Positions 17,717 through 25,427 of a DNA stretch of 64,000 bases are shown here, in pieces. Both the position numbers and the translations under genes were made by a program. Numbering within the stretch: position 1 is the stretch's first letter; every line of letters begins with the position of its first letter. Source of the DNA: Pseudoalteromonas citrea (GTDB taxonomy: Bacteria > Pseudomonadota > Gammaproteobacteria > Enterobacterales > Alteromonadaceae); NCBI RefSeq assembly GCF_000238375.3, contig NZ_AHBZ03000022.1, positions 62,001-126,000 of the forward strand, in the 5' to 3' direction. A model generated the notes under the pieces. It saw nothing but the letters and a program-made list of their open reading frames with translations, was not told the DNA's origin and did no database searches.

Positions 17717-20308
17717 CTACTTGCTGTCTTTACCTAGATAATGAATGATGACAGGCTCAGAGTAATTCGGCGCATGGTCGTAACTAAATACACCATAGTA
17801 CTTACTCAAATCAGCATTACCAAAGTTATCCAATGTATACGTATCAGGCCCACCATACAGTTTCACGCCATCAAATGGGGAGCGAGGTGGGTGAAAGCGG
17901 TTTCTCACCACAAAACACCCGACTAAATCACCGCTGTCAGGATTGTCCCACATAAGTTTTACCACCCCATTTTCAATCTGTGTTTGCAAGTTAGTTGGTG
18001 CTGGTAATGGTTCATTACGACGTTCGATATAATTAATATTGAGCGTTGCAGCCTGCTCTGCATGACAATCGGCCCAATTCACTAAAGCATTACTTGCTTG
18101 AGACTCAGCCGTCGCACGAATGATAAAATAATACGGTGTTTGTGCTTTATGTAAACGCGCTAATTCTTGCAACGAGTAACTATCAAAAATAAAGTTATGT
18201 GCGGTACGCTCTTTAAGTTGCTCATTACTCACTTCATAGCCAATATATTCAATTTTTTGCCGCTGCTTTACATGTTTAAAATCAACATCTTTTAGCTCAA
18301 CCAACTCAACCGTAAAGCGGACATCTTTCGCTGACGACAAACTATTGCGGCTATATAATGTTAAACAGGCCTGAGTAAAAACGGTTCTGAGCGGATCGAG
18401 CTGTTGCAGGTGCTCAAAGGCTAATTGCCCATACACAATATTGCCCTGCGCATCAAACCCTGACGCCAATTTATCATTCACGACTTTATCTTGATAAATG
18501 GTATTACAAGACGCAACTGTTAATGCCACGGCTTGCTCAGGCAACTGATAAATCAGCTCTAAGTTAGGCCGATAATGTAAACCACTGCCAAATGGTCCAT
18601 AGCCAATGTCAAATTGCATCACTTGAGAGTCATTACCCAGTGGTAGCGTGTCTGGCCCCTGTAGGCGCAGTAGTAAAGTTTTGTCACTGAGTAACTTATT
18701 TAACAATGTACGTTCTACACCGTTGAATACCCACTTTAACCAAATACCTTGTGTCATTTTGTCAGACTCGATAGTTTGACCCAAAGTATGTAGCGGTGTC
18801 GCGTCGATAATCTTATTAAAGTCGTAAATATCATCAATTTGAGATGAATCTAAAATTGAGATTGACCACTCGCCATATTTTTCTATTTTGGTGGCAACCC
18901 GATTCATGGGATATAAAAAAAACTGCGCGGTTTCAATAGTAGAACCTACTGGAATGGTACTTAAATCATATGCCACGACCCCCAAGCTGACGCCGCGGTT
19001 TTTATCAACGCCAATAAACATCGAGTTATAGCCAAAATGCTCTTTGTTCTTCGCACTAAAATTTTGCGACAAGTAACCAACTTGCTCCCTCGCTGGAAAC
19101 AGCGTACGCCCGCATTGATGCGTTGCTAATGTGGTTTTTAAACGCAATTCAGGGCGAAACGGGGACTTAATTTTAGTGACTTTATCGACCGCTCGAATAT
19201 TATAAAAATAAAAATGGCCACTTTTTAATTGAGTATCAATAAAGGTCTGAGACTTAGTTATTGCCACTAAGTTTTCTTCCGTGCATGGACTTTTATTATG
19301 TTCACTACGATAGACTTCAAAATAAATATCATCACGCTGATCATACTGCCACTGCAATTCAACCGTGTCATGGGTCACACTACCAATGGTAAAATCGAGC
19401 ACCCGACTCGGTGCCAATGGCGAATAATTAATAGCTTCACTTAACGCATGCACCACCGCGGGAATATTCTCAGCCACACTTTGCGACATATTCTTCATAT
19501 AATCAGGAATATTGCGGGTGCCTACCTCAACGACCGTGGCAATAATGCCTTTTCGATAGTAATACTCTCTGCCACTACCATGGATCAGTTGCGCGGGGGG
19601 CTTGCCCCGGTGGATACCATATTGTCGCCCCGTGACTTTGCGAATTTCATTATTCATATTTGCGCAGAGTACATTTAAGTCTGTGCCTTCAATTTCCACT
19701 TCATGATTGAATTTATGCGCCGGAAAAAACACATTACCTTGTGAGTGATAATCTAACGCAATACGAATGTTGTCATGTGATTCAACAAAGTCTCTAATCG
19801 CACACGTTTCTGGTTCAGAAAACGCATGCGGGCCGCCATAGGTATTCGTATGCGTGTTCTGATTACGCATAAACTTGGCATCAAAATTTCGGTTCAAATC
19901 CACACCAAAGGTACCATCACCATTATTACGACGGTTTTTACGCCAAAACGAAAAGTGATTACGAGAATATTCAAACCCATCTGGGTTCAAACACGGCACC
20001 ATATACAGTGTATTTCGCGTAAGTGCAGTTTGTAACTTAGGGTTAAAGCGGTAGTTGTCGATCACATACTCTATAAATTTAATCGCTAACTCATTACCTA
20101 TCCATTCTCGGGCATGAATTGATCCTGTGTAAAGCAAAGCAGGCTTATCATCAGCATATGTCACATCTAATGAGACAGTCACAAGCATTATTGGCCGCTC
20201 TTCCCAAGTTTGACCAATACTTTGTAAGCGAATCAAATGCGGATGTTCACTCATGGCTCGCTGTAAAAAATCAATGGTATCTTGATACGAAGCGTATTGA
20301 ATTTTCAT
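17717..20308 (-). CDS. M14 zinc carboxypeptidase with fibronectin III and DNRLRE modules
   Basis: This 863-residue protein starts directly with a carboxypeptidase A-type domain (residues 1-290). The zinc ligands are H65 and E68 (HAREW) and H188 (LDYHSQ), with arginine/asparagine in LNRNFD (140-141) and the general base E261 (VVEVGTR). Then follow an Fn3-like domain (about 300-395), a DNRLRE-like beta domain (about 410-590), a related beta region, and a second Fn3-like domain (about 785-855). No signal peptide or propeptide is visible, which is odd for modules normally found outside the cell. It ends a probable three-gene operon behind two ATP-grasp ligases, 47 bases after the second. Confidence 0.88.
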   Translation of the reverse strand: MKIQYASYQDTIDFLQRAMSEHPHLIRLQSIGQTWEERPIMLVTVSLDVTYADDKPALLYTGSIHAREWIGNELAIKFIEYVIDNYRFNPKLQTALTRNTLYMVPCLNPDGFEYSRNHFSFWRKNRRNNGDGTFGVDLNRNFDAKFMRNQNTHTNTYGGPHAFSEPETCAIRDFVESHDNIRIALDYHSQGNVFFPAHKFNHEVEIEGTDLNVLCANMNNEIRKVTGRQYGIHRGKPPAQLIHGSGREYYYRKGIIATVVEVGTRNIPDYMKNMSQSVAENIPAVVHALSEAINYSPLAPSRVLDFTIGSVTHDTVELQWQYDQRDDIYFEVYRSEHNKSPCTEENLVAITKSQTFIDTQLKSGHFYFYNIRAVDKVTKIKSPFRPELRLKTTLATHQCGRTLFPAREQVGYLSQNFSAKNKEHFGYNSMFIGVDKNRGVSLGVVAYDLSTIPVGSTIETAQFFLYPMNRVATKIEKYGEWSISILDSSQIDDIYDFNKIIDATPLHTLGQTIESDKMTQGIWLKWVFNGVERTLLNKLLSDKTLLLRLQGPDTLPLGNDSQVMQFDIGYGPFGSGLHYRPNLELIYQLPEQAVALTVASCNTIYQDKVVNDKLASGFDAQGNIVYGQLAFEHLQQLDPLRTVFTQACLTLYSRNSLSSAKDVRFTVELVELKDVDFKHVKQRQKIEYIGYEVSNEQLKERTAHNFIFDSYSLQELARLHKAQTPYYFIIRATAESQASNALVNWADCHAEQAATLNINYIERRNEPLPAPTNLQTQIENGVVKLMWDNPDSGDLVGCFVVRNRFHPPRSPFDGVKLYGGPDTYTLDNFGNADLSKYYGVFSYDHAPNYSEPVIIHYLGKDSK

Positions 20309-20355
20309 AGTGTTCCCTAAAAACTAAAAGAAGCAGTAAGGCAAAAAAGCCCTGT

Positions 20356-21744
20356 CTAATGACACGGCTTTTCTGTGGCAACTTGCTGCCAATGCGATAC
20401 AATTTTTTGTAGCTTTTTGTCTTTTAGGTTTTTCACCACACACAGTTTTTCTGGCTCGGTATTCAATACATCCACCACGCCATGCGCGCCAAATGTTTGC
20501 ATGATCTCATCGATCATTTTGCCGCCAATCCCCTTTACTTGACCTAATATTGCCCGGATCTGCCCATCAGAGTAATCATGTAACGACTCCGAATTATCGT
20601 TGGCCGCCTCATCGCCACCAGCAACGCTTTGCAATATTGGTTTTGCCATATGTTCTGAGCCTTTGAGTATAAAATTGTCTTGTAAATTCCATACTTCACT
20701 TGGCCACTCTTCCTGAGATAAATATTCAGTATCGAGAATAGGATATTGGTGTTCATTCAACTGAGTAAACATTTCCCCACAATCTTGGCTAGGTGTATAA
20801 CGAGAAAAGCCAATATGGCGCATTGTACGCAATAAACTTGGGTTAATTTTACCTAGCTCTTCCCAGTTATAGAGTGGAATATGAGGTAATGCAAAACGAC
20901 CATCCCCCAGTAACCACATCAAATATTGTCCGATCCAATCACGAATATACGGGAAAGCAGCAAATGCCGTTGCACATTCTAGAATACGTAACTTACCATC
21001 TTTACCCAGTGCAATATCGCATGCCCAATACTCTGCATTTGCAGCCTTAGAAGTACGAATAGCCAACTCTAATACCGAATATGGGATTGCTTGATAATCC
21101 ATACTTCCACCTTGACTCGTATTCGTTAGCCACTCTCCCTCTGGAGGTCTGCGCCAAAATGCACACACGGGTTTATGGCCAATCAACATTACCCGGATAT
21201 CGGCTTCCATCGGCACAAAATCTTGTACATACACCGGGTAATAACGCTTTTCGCCTAATAATTGCTGAGCTTGCTCTGCGTTATCAACTTTATGGACGAA
21301 ATAACCACCGTAGTTAGATGGCCCATAAGATCGTTTAATGATCTTTGGGTACTTGGCTTTAGCCAAATAGTTTTGCGCCTTTTCTGGAATATAAAAAATC
21401 TCGGTATGAGGGGTCGGCAAATCGTATTTTCGACAAAAGTGGGTGACATTTTCTTTTGATTTATTTGAAAACTGACTGTCTACTGATGGCAGAAAACGCA
21501 CTTCAGGTAATGCCCGTGCAATTTCACGAAACGCTTCATAGGCAGTCGCGGGGATATTACCAATTAACACATCGATTTTTTTCTTTTTTACTTCCCTGAT
21601 AAAACGCACTTTATCATCGCCCCAGTGATAGGTCACTTGTTCGATTTTATCAGGCCAGCCCTTAAAGTTAGACTTATCAAAAAAGCGCAGTACGTAATCT
21701 AAGTATAATAATCCAATTTTGGGTAATGGAGATTTTACAGTCAT
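20356..21744 (-). CDS. RimK-like ATP-grasp protein with C-terminal helix-hairpin-helix domain
   Basis: This 462-residue protein has an ATP-grasp fold over residues 85-275. K137 (IIKRSYG) and DIRVMLIGHKPVCAFWRR fit the ATP site, and D243 (WACDIAL) and E256 (ILECAT) are metal ligands. The asparagine that follows in RimK (ExN) is an alanine here (A258). Residues 396-452 form a tandem helix-hairpin-helix module (GQVKGIGGKMIDEIM...KLCVVKNLKDKKLQKIV) like those of RecD2 and RuvA, a fusion I do not know from described ligases. The start is two bases after the stop of another ATP-grasp gene. It probably forms amide bonds; the acceptor is unknown. Confidence 0.8.
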   Translation of the reverse strand: MTVKSPLPKIGLLYLDYVLRFFDKSNFKGWPDKIEQVTYHWGDDKVRFIREVKKKKIDVLIGNIPATAYEAFREIARALPEVRFLPSVDSQFSNKSKENVTHFCRKYDLPTPHTEIFYIPEKAQNYLAKAKYPKIIKRSYGPSNYGGYFVHKVDNAEQAQQLLGEKRYYPVYVQDFVPMEADIRVMLIGHKPVCAFWRRPPEGEWLTNTSQGGSMDYQAIPYSVLELAIRTSKAANAEYWACDIALGKDGKLRILECATAFAAFPYIRDWIGQYLMWLLGDGRFALPHIPLYNWEELGKINPSLLRTMRHIGFSRYTPSQDCGEMFTQLNEHQYPILDTEYLSQEEWPSEVWNLQDNFILKGSEHMAKPILQSVAGGDEAANDNSESLHDYSDGQIRAILGQVKGIGGKMIDEIMQTFGAHGVVDVLNTEPEKLCVVKNLKDKKLQKIVSHWQQVATEKPCH

Positions 21745-21746
21745 TT

Positions 21747-22682
21747 TTAGGCCACCTTGGCTGAATGAAGTGCGAGTTTGCGTTGAACCGTTTTGTCGAT
21801 AAGTTCGACCATGGCATCGAGTTTGCTCTGATTAAAGTTGATCCCCAACGCCTCTTGCTCTGGCGTTGCAAATGCTGGAATTGTATTCACTTCTAGTACC
21901 ACATATTCTTCTTTGTCTCGGTCATAGATGAGATCGACCCCTGCGATTTCCAGTCCCAGTAATTGCGTTGCTTTAATAGCTAAATCAATCACCTCCTGAC
22001 CTGGCTCACGGATAAATACCGAGCCACCACTGGTAATATTCGTTTTCCAATCATCCTTTGGCGCTTTGCGGCCATAACAGCCCACACATTTACCATCGAC
22101 AATATCAATGCGGTAATCCGTATTGTCATAATTAATAAAACGTTCTACATAAAAGTATCTAAGATCGGTGCGACTCAAAAATGGCAGCAACATATCAAGT
22201 GCCTGCTCACTATCAATTTTTACAATGCCGACCCCGCCCCACCCATCGGTTGGCTTGTATACTAACTTGCCACCAAAATCTCTAATCGCCGCTTTTAATC
22301 CATCAATATCATTTTTATGGCATAAGCGATAATCCGCAGTGGCAATACCATGACTACTTAATAAATGCGCAGTGCGAAATTTATCTTCCGCCAATGAAAA
22401 AGCATTAAAATTATTTAAGGTAGGAACAGTTTGGCTAAGCACCTGATATAAATACAACTGATATTGAGTCTGCTGCCCTGCGTTGTAACTTAAAAATGCA
22501 TCGAGTTGCTCCATAGCCACACCATTACACACAATCTCACCTCCTTGTGCGCGTGCATCGCGTAAGTTCAACCCGGTACTGGTTTGGATCCCTCGTTCAG
22601 CCAATGCATGAACCAGTTTGTGTTCGATGGCTGAGCCACCACCATTTTCATACATCCAAATACCAACATGAGGTGCTGTCAC
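21747..22682 (-). CDS. RimK family alpha-L-glutamate ligase-like ATP-grasp protein
   Basis: This 311-residue protein is a full ATP-grasp ligase. K101 and K143 (LVYKPTDGWGGVG) contact ATP, DYRIDIVDGKCVGCYGRKAP carries the central basic motif, and D250 (AGVDLIYD), E264 and N266 (LEVNTIP) complete the metal site. Relatives such as RimK, LysX and cyanophycin-type ligases add glutamate or other amino acids to a carboxyl group. It is the first gene of an operon with a second, divergent ATP-grasp protein and an M14 carboxypeptidase. The acceptor cannot be named from the sequence. The 170-base gap upstream separates it from a divergent M20 peptidase. Confidence 0.85.
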   Translation of the reverse strand: MTAPHVGIWMYENGGGSAIEHKLVHALAERGIQTSTGLNLRDARAQGGEIVCNGVAMEQLDAFLSYNAGQQTQYQLYLYQVLSQTVPTLNNFNAFSLAEDKFRTAHLLSSHGIATADYRLCHKNDIDGLKAAIRDFGGKLVYKPTDGWGGVGIVKIDSEQALDMLLPFLSRTDLRYFYVERFINYDNTDYRIDIVDGKCVGCYGRKAPKDDWKTNITSGGSVFIREPGQEVIDLAIKATQLLGLEIAGVDLIYDRDKEEYVVLEVNTIPAFATPEQEALGINFNQSKLDAMVELIDKTVQRKLALHSAKVA

Positions 22683-22852
22683 AATTGTCTCCTTGGTGAG
22701 CTGCCTAGATTTTAAACTGAGCGCTAATTTAAAAGGTTTTATGTGACATATTTTTGACCAAATGTGACCGAAAAAATTTGTTCATAAAAGCTTCACTTTA
22801 ATGCAACTGGATCTAGCGAAGATCTGCAACAACGTAACTCAGGGAATCGATA
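22683..22852. promoter_or_regulatory. Divergent promoter region of the ATP-grasp/M14 operon and the M20 gene
   Basis: The 170-base gap must drive both operons. It contains two direct copies of ATGTGAC at 22741-22747 and 22762-22768, 21 bases apart, which is two helical turns and so on the same DNA face. This may be a regulator site shared by the two directions. The assignment is by eye only. Confidence 0.4.
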
Positions 22853-24001
22853 ATGATACAGTTAAATTTTGACGAACTAGCAGCACTTATCCGCTGTAAT
22901 TCACACAGTAAAAATAAAGTAAATGTCGACCAACACGGCGAACAAATGATCGAGTTACTCGCCCCTCTCGGGTTTTCATTGACGCGCTATCAACGAGACA
23001 CCATTGGCGACCATTTATTGTTTCATACACCAAAAAAAGCAGGCCGCAAAGTGCTGCTACTCGGCCATTTAGATACTGTATTTCCTGAAGGTACATTCAC
23101 GCAATTTCATCAAGACAGTGAATGGGTGTATGGGCCTGGTGTCTGTGATATGAAAGGGGGTAACTTTGTTGCACTCAATGCCCTACGAGAACTTCGCAAA
23201 CAGTGTGGCCCATTATTTAACATCGATCTTTTACTGGTCAGTGATGAAGAAATTGGCAGCGATGACAGCCAAACACTCACTACTGAGCTGGCCAAAAACT
23301 ATGATGCCTGTTTAGTGTTTGAAGCAGCTGGCAAAGATCATGAAGTGGTTGTTGCCAGAAAAGGCATAGCCACGTTTGATATTACAGTAACAGGGAAAGC
23401 GGCCCATGCAGGAAATCACTACAGCGATGGAATTGATGCCAATTTTGCGCTGGCCAATTTACTACTGGAAATGACGAGCCTGACAAACCTCAAGGTGGGT
23501 AGTACCGTTAATGTCGGAAAAATCACCGGAGGGCTTGGTGCAAATACTATTTCACCTAAAGCCAGTATGTTAGTCGAAGCACGCTTTACGACACAAACAG
23601 AGCAACGGCGTTTACTCAACGGTATTGAAAACATCTGCTTAGCGATTGAAATTACCGGTGTAGAAATTAGCATCAGTGGTGGCCTGCAACGCCCGGTCAT
23701 GGCACCGACTATGTCACAAGAGGGCTTACTAGACGAAATCGCGGATATCTTAGAGCACCCATTAAGTGTAGAGCATCGAGGAGGCGTCTCTGATGCCAAT
23801 ACAGTATCTGCAGCTGGCACACCGACAATCGATGGATTTGGTCCTTATGGCGATGGTGACCATACGGAGCATGAGCGTGCTCTTAAATCGAGTTTTGAAC
23901 TACGTACCGCACAAGTCAGCCAAATACTGGCGAAATGGTGTTATGAGACGAATTTAAAAACACCGCCTCATCAAGCATCTGCGCTTGCACCCTCATCATA
24001 A
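22853..24001 (+). CDS. M20 family metallopeptidase, glutamate carboxypeptidase-like
   Basis: This 382-residue enzyme has the two-zinc M20 site: GHLDTV (His and Asp), CDMKGG (Asp), SDEEIGS (general base Glu and ligand Glu), FEAAG and a late His in GDGDHTEH. The dimerisation domain lies in the middle (GKAAHAGNHYSDG). The pattern is closest to carboxypeptidase G2 and ArgE/DapE relatives that remove C-terminal amino acids, often glutamate. There is no signal peptide, so it is cytoplasmic. A CAGGGAA ribosome binding site precedes the ATG. It is divergent from the ATP-grasp operon, which suggests linked substrates. Confidence 0.85.
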   Translation: MIQLNFDELAALIRCNSHSKNKVNVDQHGEQMIELLAPLGFSLTRYQRDTIGDHLLFHTPKKAGRKVLLLGHLDTVFPEGTFTQFHQDSEWVYGPGVCDMKGGNFVALNALRELRKQCGPLFNIDLLLVSDEEIGSDDSQTLTTELAKNYDACLVFEAAGKDHEVVVARKGIATFDITVTGKAAHAGNHYSDGIDANFALANLLLEMTSLTNLKVGSTVNVGKITGGLGANTISPKASMLVEARFTTQTEQRRLLNGIENICLAIEITGVEISISGGLQRPVMAPTMSQEGLLDEIADILEHPLSVEHRGGVSDANTVSAAGTPTIDGFGPYGDGDHTEHERALKSSFELRTAQVSQILAKWCYETNLKTPPHQASALAPSS

Positions 24002-24018
24002 ACCATCAAAGCCTGGCA

Positions 24019-24828
24019 TCACTTTTGGCATTTACTGCAAAATATGGTGCTGCGCTGCCCTAATCTCACTTCTTGTAAAATCGTTTCACAACTCACACAA
24101 GGCTGACCTTTTCGACCGTATACCAATAACTGCTGTGCAAAATAACCCGGTTTACCATCTGATTGCGAAAAATCTTTTAGCGTGGTGCCCCCTTGCTCAA
24201 TTGCCGCTGCTAACGTGTCTTTAATGATAGGAGTCAAAAGCTGGAAGCGTTTCAATGATACCTTACCGGCCTCTTTCTGTGGATGGATCCCCGCTTTAAA
24301 AAGAGATTCATTGGCATAAATATTCCCTACCCCAACAACAACATGATTATCCATAATGAACTGTTTAATCGCCACCTTTTTGCCACGTGAACGTTCATAC
24401 AGGTGCACCGCGGTAAAGTCGTCGGTTAATGGTTCAGGGCCCAACTTAGCAAACAACGTATGATCACACTCCGGTGTTTGCCACAAACATGCGCCAAACC
24501 GGCGTGCATCATTCAACCTCAACGCCTTACCATTGGCAAAATGTAGCTCCACATGATCATGCTTTTTTAACGGTTCATCAATCGGCACAATACGTAAATG
24601 ACCTGACATCCCCAAATGCAAAATAACACTGCCTATGTCGGTGTCTAACAATAAATACTTAGCTCGACGACGCACATTCGTGATTTTGAGCGTTTCAATG
24701 GTTTTAACCTCATCTGGCACAGGCCAACGAAGTTGCGCATTATGAATAAGTACTTTGCTTACAACTTGCTCGGTAATATGTGGTTTTATGCCTAAACGGC
24801 TCACTTCGACTTCTGGTAATTCAGGCAT
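24019..24828 (-). CDS. mutM: Formamidopyrimidine-DNA glycosylase
   Basis: This DNA repair enzyme removes 8-oxoguanine and formamidopyrimidines and nicks the strand. The 269-residue protein has the catalytic N-terminus MPELPEVEV (P2 and E3 after Met removal), the H2TH region around [17 protein letters not shown], and the C-terminal zinc finger with CVSC and CSKC. The length is normal for the family. It ends 17 bases from the convergent M20 gene and is preceded on its strand by a small membrane protein gene. Confidence 0.95.
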   Translation of the reverse strand: MPELPEVEVSRLGIKPHITEQVVSKVLIHNAQLRWPVPDEVKTIETLKITNVRRRAKYLLLDTDIGSVILHLGMSGHLRIVPIDEPLKKHDHVELHFANGKALRLNDARRFGACLWQTPECDHTLFAKLGPEPLTDDFTAVHLYERSRGKKVAIKQFIMDNHVVVGVGNIYANESLFKAGIHPQKEAGKVSLKRFQLLTPIIKDTLAAAIEQGGTTLKDFSQSDGKPGYFAQQLLVYGRKGQPCVSCETILQEVRLGQRSTIFCSKCQK

Positions 24829-24870
24829 TGTATTCTCTGTAATGTATTTTTAGACCTATCACTGTTGTGA

Positions 24871-25344
24871 CTAGTCAATGTCTAACGGTATAAATAGTGC
24901 TTGAGCTACTTCTTTGGGCACATGTAACCAAAGCTGCTGCTGTTTATCAAACAAATAGTATTGCCCTTGTTCGAGATACAACTGATAACTAACAGGTAAC
25001 TCCTGACCAGCCAACCAAAATCGCGCCACGGTAATGGCTTTATCCGCACTCAAAGTCACATCAGCCACCTCTAACTCTACTGTTAACCAATGATTGACCA
25101 ACGCTTGCACTTGCTCTGGTTTTGCTTGCCACGGCCCATCTATACGCCACGATGTACCAATTCGCTCAATTTTATAGCCAGGAAATGCCAAGGTAAGCAC
25201 AAAACTTTGCTCTGGCAGTAATTGTTGCGGTCCACTGATTTCGTTACTGGGGTTTAATTTATGATGTATCCCATTGAGAAAAAAAATCATCAGCAGCATC
25301 GAAAAAATCACCACGTTATTCCACGCTTTACGACTAAGGCCCAT
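24871..25344 (-). CDS. Small single-pass membrane protein of unknown function
   Basis: This 157-residue protein has one N-terminal hydrophobic helix (about residues 9-26, IFSMLLMIFFLNGI), then a soluble domain that should face the periplasm. I do not recognise the family. The frame is open from 25401, but AAAGGAAAG lies just before the ATG at 25344, so the shorter start is used. It lies 42 bases upstream of mutM on the same strand, and the two may be cotranscribed. Confidence 0.65.
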   Translation of the reverse strand: MGLSRKAWNNVVIFSMLLMIFFLNGIHHKLNPSNEISGPQQLLPEQSFVLTLAFPGYKIERIGTSWRIDGPWQAKPEQVQALVNHWLTVELEVADVTLSADKAITVARFWLAGQELPVSYQLYLEQGQYYLFDKQQQLWLHVPKEVAQALFIPLDID

Positions 25345-25427
25345 TAACTTTCCTTTAAAAAATGATGTCTGCAGTGTAGCTAGATTTAACGACACAAACA
25401 AACATCACAGACTCAATAGAGCACACC

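Noticed and set aside
21747-22682. Graspetide (microviridin-like) RiPP ligase pair
   Set aside because: Two ATP-grasp enzymes are adjacent, but no small precursor peptide with a repeated core motif could be found nearby, and the proteins look closer to RimK. It remains a possibility only through the broader finding.
23419-23820. 133-codon minus-strand frame within the M20 gene
   Set aside because: It is the antisense shadow of a strongly conserved peptidase gene and has no family features of its own.
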